From an uncultured Clostridia bacterium (lineage in GTDB: Bacteria > Bacillota > Clostridia > Christensenellales > Borkfalkiaceae): a stretch of DNA of 22,147 bases. The notes under the pieces were generated by a model. The model saw only the letters and a program-made list of their open reading frames with translations. It ran no database searches and was not told the DNA's origin. The DNA is taken from assembly GCA_944354085.1 (NCBI GenBank), contig CALVPW010000027.1, forward strand, positions 1 to 22,147. Reading direction: 5' to 3'. Shown in pieces: positions 7,162-14,628 of the stretch (the stretch's first letter is position 1; the number at the start of each line of letters is the position of its first letter). The translations under genes were made by a program, and so were the position numbers.

Positions 7162-10100
7162 ATGGCATATTATTCGGGAAAAGACAAGTGGAAACGCCGC
7201 GCCCTGACGGCGCTCGCCGTCTCGCTCTGCGCGACGCTCTCGCTCGGCATTTTTGCCGCCTGCGGCGATCAAAGCACCCCTTCGGACGAGACCGAGGAGG
7301 AAGAGACGACCACCCGCACGGACACCCAAAAGATCCGCAACGGCAATTTTGAGTTCTACGACGAGATGGACGAGGAGACCAAGGACAAGCGCGATCTCAT
7401 CGCCTCCCCCTCCAACTGGACGTTTTCATCGGGCTCGCCCTCTTCGGACACGAAGAGCGGCATCGTCGATCTGACGGAATGGAACACCCTGTCCGCCTCC
7501 GGCAGCGCCTTCTTCCAAGGGCTGACGGAAGAGAGCGACTTTGCCTCCGTCCTTCCCGACGCCGTGGCGCATTGGGAAGACGACGACGTGACGGTGTACG
7601 ACCGCCTGCGTTTTTACGACCTCTTCGAGGACGAGATCGACGATCTCGACGAGGATTCCGACGAAGCGGAGCTCTTTGCCGACTATACGTATTCCATCGA
7701 CTTTGAGGACGTGGAATATCTCTCCGAGCTCGAAACGGCGCCCACCGTGCGCGAAAAGGGCGAGGACGCCGAGAACAAGGACGAAAACGCCGTTCTCATG
7801 ATCCACAACCACCGCACTTCGGACGACGTTCTGGGCACGGGGCAGTCCTATTCCTCGGGCACGACGGTGACGCTGGACGCAGGCACCTCGGCAAAGCTCA
7901 GCGTTTGGGTGCGCACTGACAAACTCGCCTACGGATACGAGGACAAGACTTCCTCGCCCCGCTCGGGCGCGTACATCAAGGTGACGCAGACGGTGGGCGG
8001 CTCCACGCTCGACGAGATGCGCATCGAGAACATCCGCACGGAGGGCGCATGGAAGGAATACACCGTGTACCTGCGCGCCAACTCCTACGCCGAAACGACG
8101 TTCTCCGTCGCTTTGGGTCTTGGCGGCGGCTCCACGGACGACCGCTTCGAGAGCCTCAACGGCTTTGCCTTCTTTGACGATCTCACCTGCACCATCCTGC
8201 CCAACTCCGCCTTCCCCGAGACGCTCGGCGACGGCTATACCGCCGATCTCAACAGCAAAGCGGATGCGAAAGTCTTTGACGACGCGGCGCTTTCCGCCAA
8301 AGCGGGCGAGGGCTATGCCCGCACCTTTGCGCTCGATCTGTACATGCCCCTCCACGCCGTGACGAGCGACGCCGCCGAGATCGCGTTCGGCGTGACCAAG
8401 GAAACTTCAGGCAGCCGCGAATACGAGTCCAAGCTCAAAAGCAACATCGGCGATCCCGCCGTCCCCGAAGAGCGCCAGAGCATCATCGGGATGATGACGT
8501 ACGGCGACGTGAAAGCCACCGCAAACCTGTACCTGAAAAACATTTACGAAAACGACTTTAAGGGCGGCTTCCCCTTTGTGAACGCCGACGGGACGGACAA
8601 CGACGGGGCGCAGGTGCTCCTTCTCATGTCCACCAACGGCGCGGCGTACACGGCGAAGTATTCCGCCGCAGCCGCAGGCACGACGGACGGCGTCGACTTC
8701 ACGCTCGCGCCCGACGAATACGTGCTCTTCTCCTTCCGCGCCAAGACGAGCGCGATCGAATCGGGCACGACGGGCGCCTCCGTCACCTTGGTCGACGGCG
8801 AGAACCGCACCGCCATCGAGGCGTTCGACACGACGTCCGCCGCCACCGTGGATATCGAGAACGAGACGACGGACGCATACGACACCGAAGATATCTACAA
8901 CGGCTGGGTGCAGTGCTTCTTCTACGTCGCCAACGAGACGGACAGCGATAAGACCTTCTCGCTCGAATTCAACTACGGCCCCACCGCCGTATCGACGGCG
9001 GAAGAGAGCGCGTACGCAAGCGGCTACGCGGCGTTCGCCGATTTTGAGATCAGCGCCATGACGCGCAGCCAGTACGGCTATGCCGCAAGCGGCGACTACG
9101 CCGCCAAAGTCTCGCTCACGGGCGAGGTGGACAGCGACTCGCAGTTCGACGCCGCCTCGGCGGTATGGAACATCGAAGAAGGGTTCTCGCAGCCCACCTC
9201 CTTCCGGGGCGTGCAGGCGGGCAGCAGCGGGACGCAGAAGCCCTCGCAGGACGCCCTCGCCGAACAAGGCGTATATACGGGCATGCTGAACGCCAAGTAC
9301 GCGCAGAACTATCTCAAAAAGACGGACGACGCGGCGATCGCGGCATTCCGCAAAGTCACGGGAACGGACGCAAGCTACGCGACCGCGGAAGATTGGTGGA
9401 AGGCGGCGTTCGGCAGCGGGACGCAGGGCGGCCGCGTTGCCAACCAGCCCCTCGCCATCATCAACAGCGGCGAAGCGGCGGCGCCCTCCTACGGGTATCG
9501 CCTCTATACGCAGAAGTCGGTCTCCGCGAACAGCACGCAGCGCATCTCCGTCCGCGTGAAGCTCTCCGAGAACGCCAAAGCGACGGTGTACCTCATCGAT
9601 ACTTCCGATCCCGAAGAGGCGGCGCGCGGCACCACCAAGACGCTCATGCCCACCCTCCCCGCCGTCACCTATTGGTACGACGATCAGGGCAACATCGTGG
9701 CGGGCGATCCCTCCGCCGAGGACTTCAACGCCCGCGAAGACACCCTGTACTACCTTGCGGAGAACGGGCTGTACTATAAAGCGGGCACGCGCGCGGACGA
9801 TCCGAACGTGACCTTCTACGCCAACCTGCACAACTACGAGCGCGACGAAGAAGAGAACTACGTGACGGACGACGGCACCATCGCCTTCTACTTCCACGAC
9901 GGCAAGACGTACGCCTACCGCACGGAGACGAGCACGGGCACCTACACCTACTCGCAGCCCGTGGAGAACCTTCCCACCAAGGAAGGCGAAACTTCCATCG
10001 TCCGCTACGATTACACGTCCAAGCTCGACGAAGCCGCCTACGGCACCGCGATCACCGTGCAGGGCTCTGCGGACAACAAAGGCTGGACGGACGTCGTCTT

Positions 10101-10803
10101 CTACGTGAAGACGGGCAACGAGGCGAAGAGCTACAGCGTCGAAGTCTGGGCGGGCGACCGCACGAACGCGACGGACGGGCTCCCCGCAGGCAGCTACGTG
10201 TTCTTTGACGATCACGCTTCGGCAGACGCCTCGTCCGACTACGAAGCGCTCCTCGAAGACGCGGTGACCGACCTCGAAGAGAGCGGCAGCCTCGACGGCG
10301 ACAAGCTCAACGCCAACGTGGCGCTCTATTACACCTACACCTTCTACGACGCGGCGGATTACCTCCGCTACGACGTGAACGAGGACGAGGACGGGCTCGG
10401 CAATCCCTACGGCTCTTACAAGCAGTCCGCGTACGAAGAGGGCATCGCATGGCTGAAAAACGGCACGACGCTCTTCCTCGATTACGGCACGACGGACGTG
10501 ACCGTGGAGGCAGACGACCTGACGGGCGGCGACGATCAGACGACGGACGACGATGCGTCCGCGACGACGGACACCAACTTCTGGCTGGTGCTCTCCTCGG
10601 GCATCCTCGCCGTGGTGCTGCTGTTCGCAGTCGTCGCCATCATCGTGCGGCGCGTCCTTGCAAAGCGCAAAAAGCACGTGAAGGTCAGACCCGCAAAGCC
10701 CGCGAAGGCGAAGCCCGTAAAGCCCGCCGAAGAGGCTGAGGAAGCGCCCGCCGCACCCGAAGCCGAAGACGCGCCCGAGGACGGTACGCCTTACAACGAC
10801 TGA
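7162..10803 (+). CDS. Giant surface lipoprotein with C-terminal membrane anchor and jelly-roll-like modules
   Basis: The 1213-residue protein starts at the ATG at 7162 after AAAGGA. Residues 9-34 form a lipoprotein signal peptide (KWKRR, hydrophobic stretch, lipobox FAAC with Cys34). A Thr/Glu/Asp-rich linker follows. Three stretches resemble carbohydrate-binding jelly rolls of the CBM4/9 or galactose-binding type. Residues 55-345 begin NGNFEFYD, contain WKEYTVYLRA and end FAFFDDL. Residues 520-635 contain WVQCFFYVAN and AAFADFEI. Residues 793-1015 contain WTDVVFYVKT and YVFFDDH. A membrane helix follows at 1140-1162, then a basic KRKKH stop-transfer and a Pro/Ala/Lys/Glu tail. The ectodomain is very acidic. 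No catalytic motif was found. A surface-glycan or wall-binding role is inferred from fold resemblance only. Confidence 0.75.
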   Translation: MAYYSGKDKWKRRALTALAVSLCATLSLGIFAACGDQSTPSDETEEEETTTRTDTQKIRNGNFEFYDEMDEETKDKRDLIASPSNWTFSSGSPSSDTKSGIVDLTEWNTLSASGSAFFQGLTEESDFASVLPDAVAHWEDDDVTVYDRLRFYDLFEDEIDDLDEDSDEAELFADYTYSIDFEDVEYLSELETAPTVREKGEDAENKDENAVLMIHNHRTSDDVLGTGQSYSSGTTVTLDAGTSAKLSVWVRTDKLAYGYEDKTSSPRSGAYIKVTQTVGGSTLDEMRIENIRTEGAWKEYTVYLRANSYAETTFSVALGLGGGSTDDRFESLNGFAFFDDLTCTILPNSAFPETLGDGYTADLNSKADAKVFDDAALSAKAGEGYARTFALDLYMPLHAVTSDAAEIAFGVTKETSGSREYESKLKSNIGDPAVPEERQSIIGMMTYGDVKATANLYLKNIYENDFKGGFPFVNADGTDNDGAQVLLLMSTNGAAYTAKYSAAAAGTTDGVDFTLAPDEYVLFSFRAKTSAIESGTTGASVTLVDGENRTAIEAFDTTSAATVDIENETTDAYDTEDIYNGWVQCFFYVANETDSDKTFSLEFNYGPTAVSTAEESAYASGYAAFADFEISAMTRSQYGYAASGDYAAKVSLTGEVDSDSQFDAASAVWNIEEGFSQPTSFRGVQAGSSGTQKPSQDALAEQGVYTGMLNAKYAQNYLKKTDDAAIAAFRKVTGTDASYATAEDWWKAAFGSGTQGGRVANQPLAIINSGEAAAPSYGYRLYTQKSVSANSTQRISVRVKLSENAKATVYLIDTSDPEEAARGTTKTLMPTLPAVTYWYDDQGNIVAGDPSAEDFNAREDTLYYLAENGLYYKAGTRADDPNVTFYANLHNYERDEEENYVTDDGTIAFYFHDGKTYAYRTETSTGTYTYSQPVENLPTKEGETSIVRYDYTSKLDEAAYGTAITVQGSADNKGWTDVVFYVKTGNEAKSYSVEVWAGDRTNATDGLPAGSYVFFDDHASADASSDYEALLEDAVTDLEESGSLDGDKLNANVALYYTYTFYDAADYLRYDVNEDEDGLGNPYGSYKQSAYEEGIAWLKNGTTLFLDYGTTDVTVEADDLTGGDDQTTDDDASATTDTNFWLVLSSGILAVVLLFAVVAIIVRRVLAKRKKHVKVRPAKPAKAKPVKPAEEAEEAPAAPEAEDAPEDGTPYND

Positions 10804-10823
10804 GCCGCAATCAAATAGAACGC

Positions 10824-10919
10824 GCAGCGCCACCGGGTGCTGCAAATGCCAAACGGCATCTCTCCCCTTTCGTCAGGTCTTGGAAGAAAGGGCGCGGAGG
10901 TGCCGTTCTTTTTTAGGAG
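10824..10919 (+). promoter_or_regulatory. Attenuator-like structured leader of the pnuC-family gene
   Basis: Three elements follow the lipoprotein stop. Hairpin 1 pairs GCAGCGCC with GGTGCTGC (10824-10843, one G-U pair). Hairpin 2 pairs ATGCC with GGCAT (10846-10859). The third is a strong stem AACGGCATCTC/GAGGTGCCGTT (10852-10862 with 10897-10907) with an inner CCCTTTC/GAAAGGG stem and a TTCTTTTTT tract. Hairpin 2 uses the same GGCAT bases as the 5' arm of the third stem, so the two exclude each other, as in antiterminator/terminator pairs. AGGAG (10915-10919) follows the T-run directly. The known TPP, FMN and preQ1 cores were not recognised. Confidence 0.55.
10852..10914 (+). terminator. 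Intrinsic terminator between lipoprotein and pnuC-family gene
   Basis: An 11-bp outer stem and a 7-bp inner stem are followed by TTCTTTTTT. It ends one base before the AGGAG of the next gene, so it must be read through, or be conditional, for pnuC expression from upstream. Confidence 0.75.
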
Positions 10920-10927
10920 ATGACCGT

Positions 10928-11632
10928 ATGCGCACGATCGCAAAAAAATTCATCCGCCTTCTCGATCCCTTGGAATGGGGGCTGTACGCCCTCTCGCTCA
11001 CGGGCATCCTGCTCGCCTTTTTCCTGTGCGGCGGGACGCAGTACCTGTATCTCGCCGCCTCGCTGTTGGGCGCGACGGCGCTCATCTTCGTCTCCAAAGG
11101 CAACCCCGCGGGGCAGCTTCTGACCGTCGTATTCAGCGGCTTTTACGGGTACGTGGCGTACACCTTCCGCTACTACGGCGAGATGATCACCTACCTCGGC
11201 ATGAGCGCCCCCATCGCGCTGGCGGCGTTCATCGCGTGGCTGCGCCACCCCTACCGCGGCAACCGCGCCGAGGTCACCGTCAACCGCCCCCGCCCCGTGG
11301 AATACCTCGTCATCGGCGGAACGGGCGCGGCGATCACCGTCGCGTTCTATTTTATCCTGCGCGCGCTCGGCACCGCGCACCTTGCGATCAGCACGCTTTC
11401 GGTGTTCACGAGCTGGGTCGCCGTCTGCCTCACGCAGCGCCGCAGCCCCTTTTACGCCGTGGGATACGCCGCCAACGATATCGTGCTCATCGTGCTCTGG
11501 GCGCTCGCCGCCGCCGAAAACGCGGAATATTGGAGCATGGTCGTCTGCTTTATCGTGTTCCTCGTCAACGATACGTACGGCTATTTCCATTGGCGCAAGC
11601 TCCTGCGCCGCCAGACGGCGCCCTCCGAATGA
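10928..11632 (+). CDS. pnuC: PnuC-family vitamin/nucleoside transporter
   Basis: The 234-residue membrane protein starts at the ATG at 10928, eight bases after AGGAG; the frame upstream runs through the terminator and is not coding. About seven hydrophobic helices are present, as in PnuC, a SWEET-related facilitator. The C-terminus NDTYGYFHWRKLLRRQ matches the family's conserved NDxYGxxxWRKL ending, and GFYGYVAYTFRYYG fits the mid-protein substrate region. PnuC proteins carry nicotinamide riboside; PnuT carries thiamine and PnuX riboflavin. Neither a thiamine nor a flavin riboswitch was recognised upstream, so the substrate is open. A shared terminator follows immediately. Confidence 0.85.
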   Translation: MRTIAKKFIRLLDPLEWGLYALSLTGILLAFFLCGGTQYLYLAASLLGATALIFVSKGNPAGQLLTVVFSGFYGYVAYTFRYYGEMITYLGMSAPIALAAFIAWLRHPYRGNRAEVTVNRPRPVEYLVIGGTGAAITVAFYFILRALGTAHLAISTLSVFTSWVAVCLTQRRSPFYAVGYAANDIVLIVLWALAAAENAEYWSMVVCFIVFLVNDTYGYFHWRKLLRRQTAPSE

Positions 11633-11633
11633 C

Positions 11634-11657
11634 AAAAACGCCCCGCGGGGCGTTTTT
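11634..11657. terminator. Bidirectional terminator between pnuC-family gene and spoIIR
   Basis: The palindrome AAAAACGCCCC-GC-GGGGCGTTTTT has T-runs on both strands and serves the two convergent genes. The last bases overlap the stop codon region of spoIIR. Confidence 0.9.
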
Positions 11658-12181
11658 TATTTTGCAAAAAAGTCGCGGATGATCTCGGCGATCTTGCTGC
11701 GGTAGACGATGTCCGCCGCGCCGCCCGTAAAGCAGAGGGGCGGATAGACGACGCACCACCAATTGTCCCCCGCGCCCGAGCCGAGCTCTAAAATGAGCGC
11801 GTCGTACACGCCCGCAGACAGCGTGACGCCGTCGTACACGCGGGTGGGGAAGTCCTCCCGCCGCAGGCTCGCCTTTGCGCCGTACGCGTATCCCGCGGCG
11901 CGCAGGATGCGCTCCGCGACCGCCTCGACGCCCTCGAGCCGCGCGCCGATGGCGGCGATCGCCGCCTCCTTGCTCCCGCACGCCGCCACCACGGGCGTGA
12001 GATATTCCACCACGCCGTCGCGCACCTCGTACTTGACCGCCTGATCTTCGGCGCCGTTGGAATTGGCGCGGATATGTACTCTCAGATACGCCGCCTCGTC
12101 CGTTCCCGCGCCCCTTCCGCAAAGGCAGGCGACGAGCACCAGCGCCGCGGCGAGCAGAACGCATACTAACATCCGTTTCAT
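11657..12181 (-). CDS. spoIIR: Stage II sporulation protein R
   Basis: The 174-residue protein starts at the ATG at 12181 after GGAGGG (12189-12194). Residues 4-21 are a hydrophobic export signal with Cys19/Cys21 at its end. The SpoIIR signatures are LRVHIRANSN at 33-42 and DNWWCVVYPPLCF at 139-151. SpoIIR is made in the forespore under sigma F, secreted into the intermembrane space, and triggers SpoIIGA to cleave pro-sigma E in the mother cell. It is the clearest sign that this organism sporulates, or descends from spore-formers. Its RBS is inside a hairpin, and a sigma-F-like promoter candidate lies just upstream. It follows mnmA on the same strand. Confidence 0.93.
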   Translation of the reverse strand: MKRMLVCVLLAAALVLVACLCGRGAGTDEAAYLRVHIRANSNGAEDQAVKYEVRDGVVEYLTPVVAACGSKEAAIAAIGARLEGVEAVAERILRAAGYAYGAKASLRREDFPTRVYDGVTLSAGVYDALILELGSGAGDNWWCVVYPPLCFTGGAADIVYRSKIAEIIRDFFAK

Positions 12182-12188
12182 ACAAAAA

Positions 12189-12207
12189 CCCTCCGTCCTG
12201 CGGAGGG
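12189..12207 (-). terminator. Hairpin that terminates mnmA and/or buries the spoIIR RBS
   Basis: On the minus strand CCCTCCG-CAGGA-CGGAGGG is followed by TTTTTG and then the spoIIR ATG. The 3' arm is itself the GGAGGG Shine-Dalgarno. It can act as an intrinsic terminator for mnmA transcripts and, in any read-through RNA, would hide the start of spoIIR. Confidence 0.7.
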
Positions 12208-12234
12208 TATTGCCGAAAAAAACATATTTTATAC
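12206..12234 (-). promoter_or_regulatory. Candidate forespore (sigma-F-like) promoter of spoIIR
   Basis: On the minus strand GTATA (12230-12234) and GGCAATACC (12206-12214) are 15 bases apart. This resembles the sigma-F pattern GYWTA-N15-GGnrAnAnTw, though the last two -10 positions do not match. An alternative is a sigma-A -10 in the nearby TATAAAAT. The predicted start, near 12199-12200, falls in the loop of the RBS hairpin. Confidence 0.4.
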
Positions 12235-12248
12235 GATACAGATATATT

Positions 12249-13337
12249 TCACGGGGAGGTGCCCGCGATCACGCCGCCGCCGAGGCACTGCGTCTCGTCG
12301 TACAGTACGGCGTACTGCCCGGGGGTGACGGCGCGCTGCGGCGTATCGAACAAGACGCAAAGGGTATCCTCCCCCGTCCGCACGACGCGCACGTCCTGTT
12401 CCTCCTGCCGATAGCGGAATTTTGCGCGGCAGCGGAAGGCGTCCTTGTTGGGCGGGGCGGGGATAAAGTTCATCCCCTCCACCGTACAGGACGAGGAATA
12501 GAGCGGGCTTTCGTCCCCGTGCGAGACGTACAGGATATTGCGTTCGAGGTCTTTGCGGACGACGAACCACCTGCCGTCCTCCCCGCGTTTTCCGCCCAGA
12601 TCGAGCCCGCGGCGCTGCCCGAGCGTGTAGTACATGAGCCCCATGTGCTCGCCCACCTCTTCCCCCGCAAGGGATACGATCTTCCCGGGGCGCGCAGGCA
12701 GATACTCCTGCAAAAATTTGCGGAAATTGCGCTCGCCGATAAAGCAGATGCCCGTGGAATCCTTCTTTTTCGCCGTGGCGAGCCCGTTCTCCGCGGCGAT
12801 GGCGCGCACCTCCGCTTTGGTAAGGTCTGCAAGCGGGAACAAAACGCCCTCGAGCTGGGATTGCGTGAGCTGATTCAAAAAATATGTCTGATCTTTGTTT
12901 TTATCCTTCGCCTTGAGCAAGCGGTGCACGCCGTCCGCATGCGAGACGCCGCAGTAGTGTCCCGTGGCGATCAGATCCGCACCCAGCGTGCGGGCGTACG
13001 CCTTGAAGGGACCGAACTTGATCTCGCGGTTGCATAAAACGTCGGGATTGGGCGTTCTGCCCGCGCGGTACTCCGCCAAAAAATAGGAAAAGACGCGTTC
13101 CATGTATTCCCGCGCAAAATTGACGGTATAATACGGGATGTCCAGCAGCCCGCATACGCGCACCACGTCGTCGAAGTCCTCCTCCGCCGTGCAGGCGCCG
13201 TTCTCGTCCGTCTCCTCCCAATTTTTCATGAACAGTCCGACGACGTCGTATCCCGCGCGCTTCAAAAGGAGCGCGGCAACGGAGCTGTCCACCCCGCCGC
13301 TCATCCCCACGACGACCGTCTGTTTGCCGTGCGCCAT
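12249..13337 (-). CDS. mnmA: tRNA-specific 2-thiouridylase MnmA
   Basis: The 362-residue protein starts at the ATG at 13337 after GGGAGG. MnmA uses ATP and a sulfur relay from a cysteine desulfurase to make 2-thiouridine at U34 of Lys, Glu and Gln tRNAs. The PP-loop SGGVDSS is at 13-19. The catalytic cysteine pair is Cys102 (NPDVLCNREIKF) and Cys198 (STGICFIGER). Further conserved stretches are ATGHY near 124-128, KDQTYFL near 148-154 and YYTLGQRRGL in the central domain. The length is typical. A downstream hairpin (12189-12207) separates it from spoIIR. No cysteine desulfurase gene is adjacent. Confidence 0.96.
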   Translation of the reverse strand: MAHGKQTVVVGMSGGVDSSVAALLLKRAGYDVVGLFMKNWEETDENGACTAEEDFDDVVRVCGLLDIPYYTVNFAREYMERVFSYFLAEYRAGRTPNPDVLCNREIKFGPFKAYARTLGADLIATGHYCGVSHADGVHRLLKAKDKNKDQTYFLNQLTQSQLEGVLFPLADLTKAEVRAIAAENGLATAKKKDSTGICFIGERNFRKFLQEYLPARPGKIVSLAGEEVGEHMGLMYYTLGQRRGLDLGGKRGEDGRWFVVRKDLERNILYVSHGDESPLYSSSCTVEGMNFIPAPPNKDAFRCRAKFRYRQEEQDVRVVRTGEDTLCVLFDTPQRAVTPGQYAVLYDETQCLGGGVIAGTSP

Positions 13338-13363
13338 ACGCGCCTCCCGAAAAATTTTCCAAA

Positions 13364-13392
13364 ATTATAGCATATCCGCGTAAAAATATAAA
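13364..13392 (-). promoter_or_regulatory. mnmA promoter (extended -10)
   Basis: TATAAT (13364-13369 on the minus strand) is preceded by TGC, an extended -10, with a poor TTTATA -35 at 17 bases spacing. It is divergent from the tRNA-Arg promoter. Confidence 0.6.
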
Positions 13393-13410
13393 GCATTTTC
13401 GGCTGAGATG

Positions 13411-13419
13411 TGGTATAAT
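13411..13419 (+). promoter_or_regulatory. Extended -10 of the tRNA-Arg promoter
   Basis: TGGTATAAT at 13411-13419 lies 24 bases before the mature tRNA. No convincing -35 hexamer is present at the right distance, so the extended -10 probably carries recognition. Confidence 0.55.
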
Positions 13420-13443
13420 AACTCTGCCGAAATCAGATATCAC

Positions 13444-13520
13444 GCACTCGTGGCGCAATTGGATAGCGTGTCAGCCTCCGACGCTGAAGGTTGTGGGTTC
13501 GATCCCCGCCGGGTGCACCA
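13444..13520 (+). tRNA. tRNA-Arg (anticodon CCG)
   Basis: The 77-base gene folds into a full cloverleaf. The acceptor GCACTCG pairs with CGGGTGC, with one T-G pair. The anticodon stem TCAGC/GCTGA encloses CTCCGAC, giving anticodon CCG, which reads CGG. The T arm is GTGGG-TTCGATC-CCCGC. The CCA end is encoded. It stands alone, with its own promoter and terminator. Confidence 0.96.
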
Positions 13521-13548
13521 AAGCCTCCTTTGGAGGCTTTTTCTTTTT
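13520..13548 (+). terminator. Terminator of tRNA-Arg
   Basis: AAAGCCTCC-TTT-GGAGGCTTT is followed by TTCTTTTT. The first A of the stem is the last base of the tRNA CCA end. Confidence 0.88.
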
Positions 13549-13574
13549 GTCCCGCCGCGCGCCGAGAGCGCGTT

Positions 13575-14426
13575 TTATCGCTGCGTGGGCACGCAAAATC
13601 CGTGCCCCTGCAAAAATTCCAGCGACATATCCACCCAACGGGCTGCACGGCGGTAGACCGCCTCCCCCCGATAGGCGGCGTTGCTCTCGAAATCGGCGAG
13701 CGAGAGCCCGTGCCATCCCTCCTCGAAGACGTGCAGCTCGGCAGAAACGTGCGCGCGGCGGAGCGCGCCGTACAGCAGCCACGCATTCTCGGGCGGGACG
13801 CAGTCATCCTTGTCCGTCGTCCACAAAAAGACGGGCGGCGCGTCCGTCGGCACGTGTTTTTCCAGCGAATACGCCTCGAAAAGCGCGGCGTCGCCGCCGC
13901 AGAAATTGACGATGGAATCGCGGTGCCACCAGCGCGGATCCGCCGTGACGACGGGATAACACAGCAGGGAAGCGTCGGGACGGACGCGCCCGCATTCCGC
14001 GCCGAAGAGCGCCTCGATCGCGCTGTCCCGCCACAAAAAGGTCAAACATCCCGCAAGATGCCCGCCCGCGGAAAAGCCCGCCACGGCGGTCTTGCCCGTC
14101 AGGGAGAGCGCCTCCTGTTCGCGGCGCACGTACATCATCGCCATCGCAGCCTCTTGGATCTGCACGGGATACGCGCGGGGCGCAACGTCGTACGAGAGCA
14201 CGAAACAATCGTATCCCGCCTGAAAATAGCGCAGCGCGACCGTCTCCGACTCGCGTTCGGAGATCATCGCGTAGCCGCCGCCCGGAATGATGACGAGCGC
14301 GGGGCGCGGCCTTACGACGCCGAGCTCTGCGATCGCGGTATGGCGGTAACAGGCGAGCGTCCCCCGCTCCGCCTCCCCGCGCGGCAGTGCAAAATATTTG
14401 AACAGATCGACCGTTTCCAGGATCAT
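13575..14426 (-). CDS. Alpha/beta hydrolase, BD-FAE/acetyl-esterase type
   Basis: The 283-residue protein starts at the ATG at 14426 behind GGGAGG. It has the esterase/lipase alpha/beta fold: IPGGGY at 47-52 supplies the oxyanion hole (HGGG-like). GFSAGGH at 117-123 holds nucleophile Ser119, and the TTDKDDCVPPEN segment at 203-214 holds the acid Asp. EGWHGLSL places His239. This pattern is common in acetylxylan or feruloyl esterases and in carboxylesterases that deacylate sugars. There is no signal peptide, so it acts in the cytoplasm. It is monocistronic with a good promoter and no carbohydrate-utilisation neighbours, so the substrate is unknown. Its last codons sit close to the tRNA-Arg terminator. 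Confidence 0.85.
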   Translation of the reverse strand: MILETVDLFKYFALPRGEAERGTLACYRHTAIAELGVVRPRPALVIIPGGGYAMISERESETVALRYFQAGYDCFVLSYDVAPRAYPVQIQEAAMAMMYVRREQEALSLTGKTAVAGFSAGGHLAGCLTFLWRDSAIEALFGAECGRVRPDASLLCYPVVTADPRWWHRDSIVNFCGGDAALFEAYSLEKHVPTDAPPVFLWTTDKDDCVPPENAWLLYGALRRAHVSAELHVFEEGWHGLSLADFESNAAYRGEAVYRRAARWVDMSLEFLQGHGFCVPTQR

Positions 14427-14449
14427 GGTCGCCTCCCGTTTTTTTGTTC

Positions 14450-14478
14450 ATTGTAGCATGCAGGCAAGAAAATTGCAA
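14450..14478 (-). promoter_or_regulatory. Promoter of the alpha/beta hydrolase gene
   Basis: On the minus strand TTGCAA (14473-14478) and TACAAT (14450-14455) are 17 bases apart, with TGC before the -10. The ATG is about 24 bases downstream of the -10. Confidence 0.75.
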
Positions 14479-14528
14479 GTACGCGCCCTGATTTTCGCCG
14501 CGGCAGCCAATTATTTTTCTATTTGCTC

Positions 14529-14556
14529 TTGATTTTTCTGTATTTTCCTGTATAAT
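14529..14556 (+). promoter_or_regulatory. Promoter of the EF-G-like gene
   Basis: TTGATT (14529-14534) and TATAAT (14551-14556) are 16 bases apart in an AT-rich stretch. The leader to the ATG at 14629 is about 65 bases. Confidence 0.7.
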
Positions 14557-14628
14557 AGAAACAGCGGCTGTGAATCGGAAACATTTTTTGAAAATGCCGC
14601 AAGTCAGTATAAGGGGACAAAAACGTAT

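Noticed and set aside
8407..10845. Long open frame (about 800 codons) antisense to the lipoprotein gene
   Set aside because: It is a product of GC-rich codon usage. The composition is Val/Arg/His-rich without domains, and it has no RBS or promoter.
10871..10894. CGTCAGGTC...GGAAG resembles domain IV of the signal recognition particle RNA
   Set aside because: The near-invariant AGCAG on the 3' side is missing, the flanking stem CCCTTTC/GAAAGGG does not fit the SRP fold, and no promoter precedes it. It is better read as the loop of the pnuC leader terminator.
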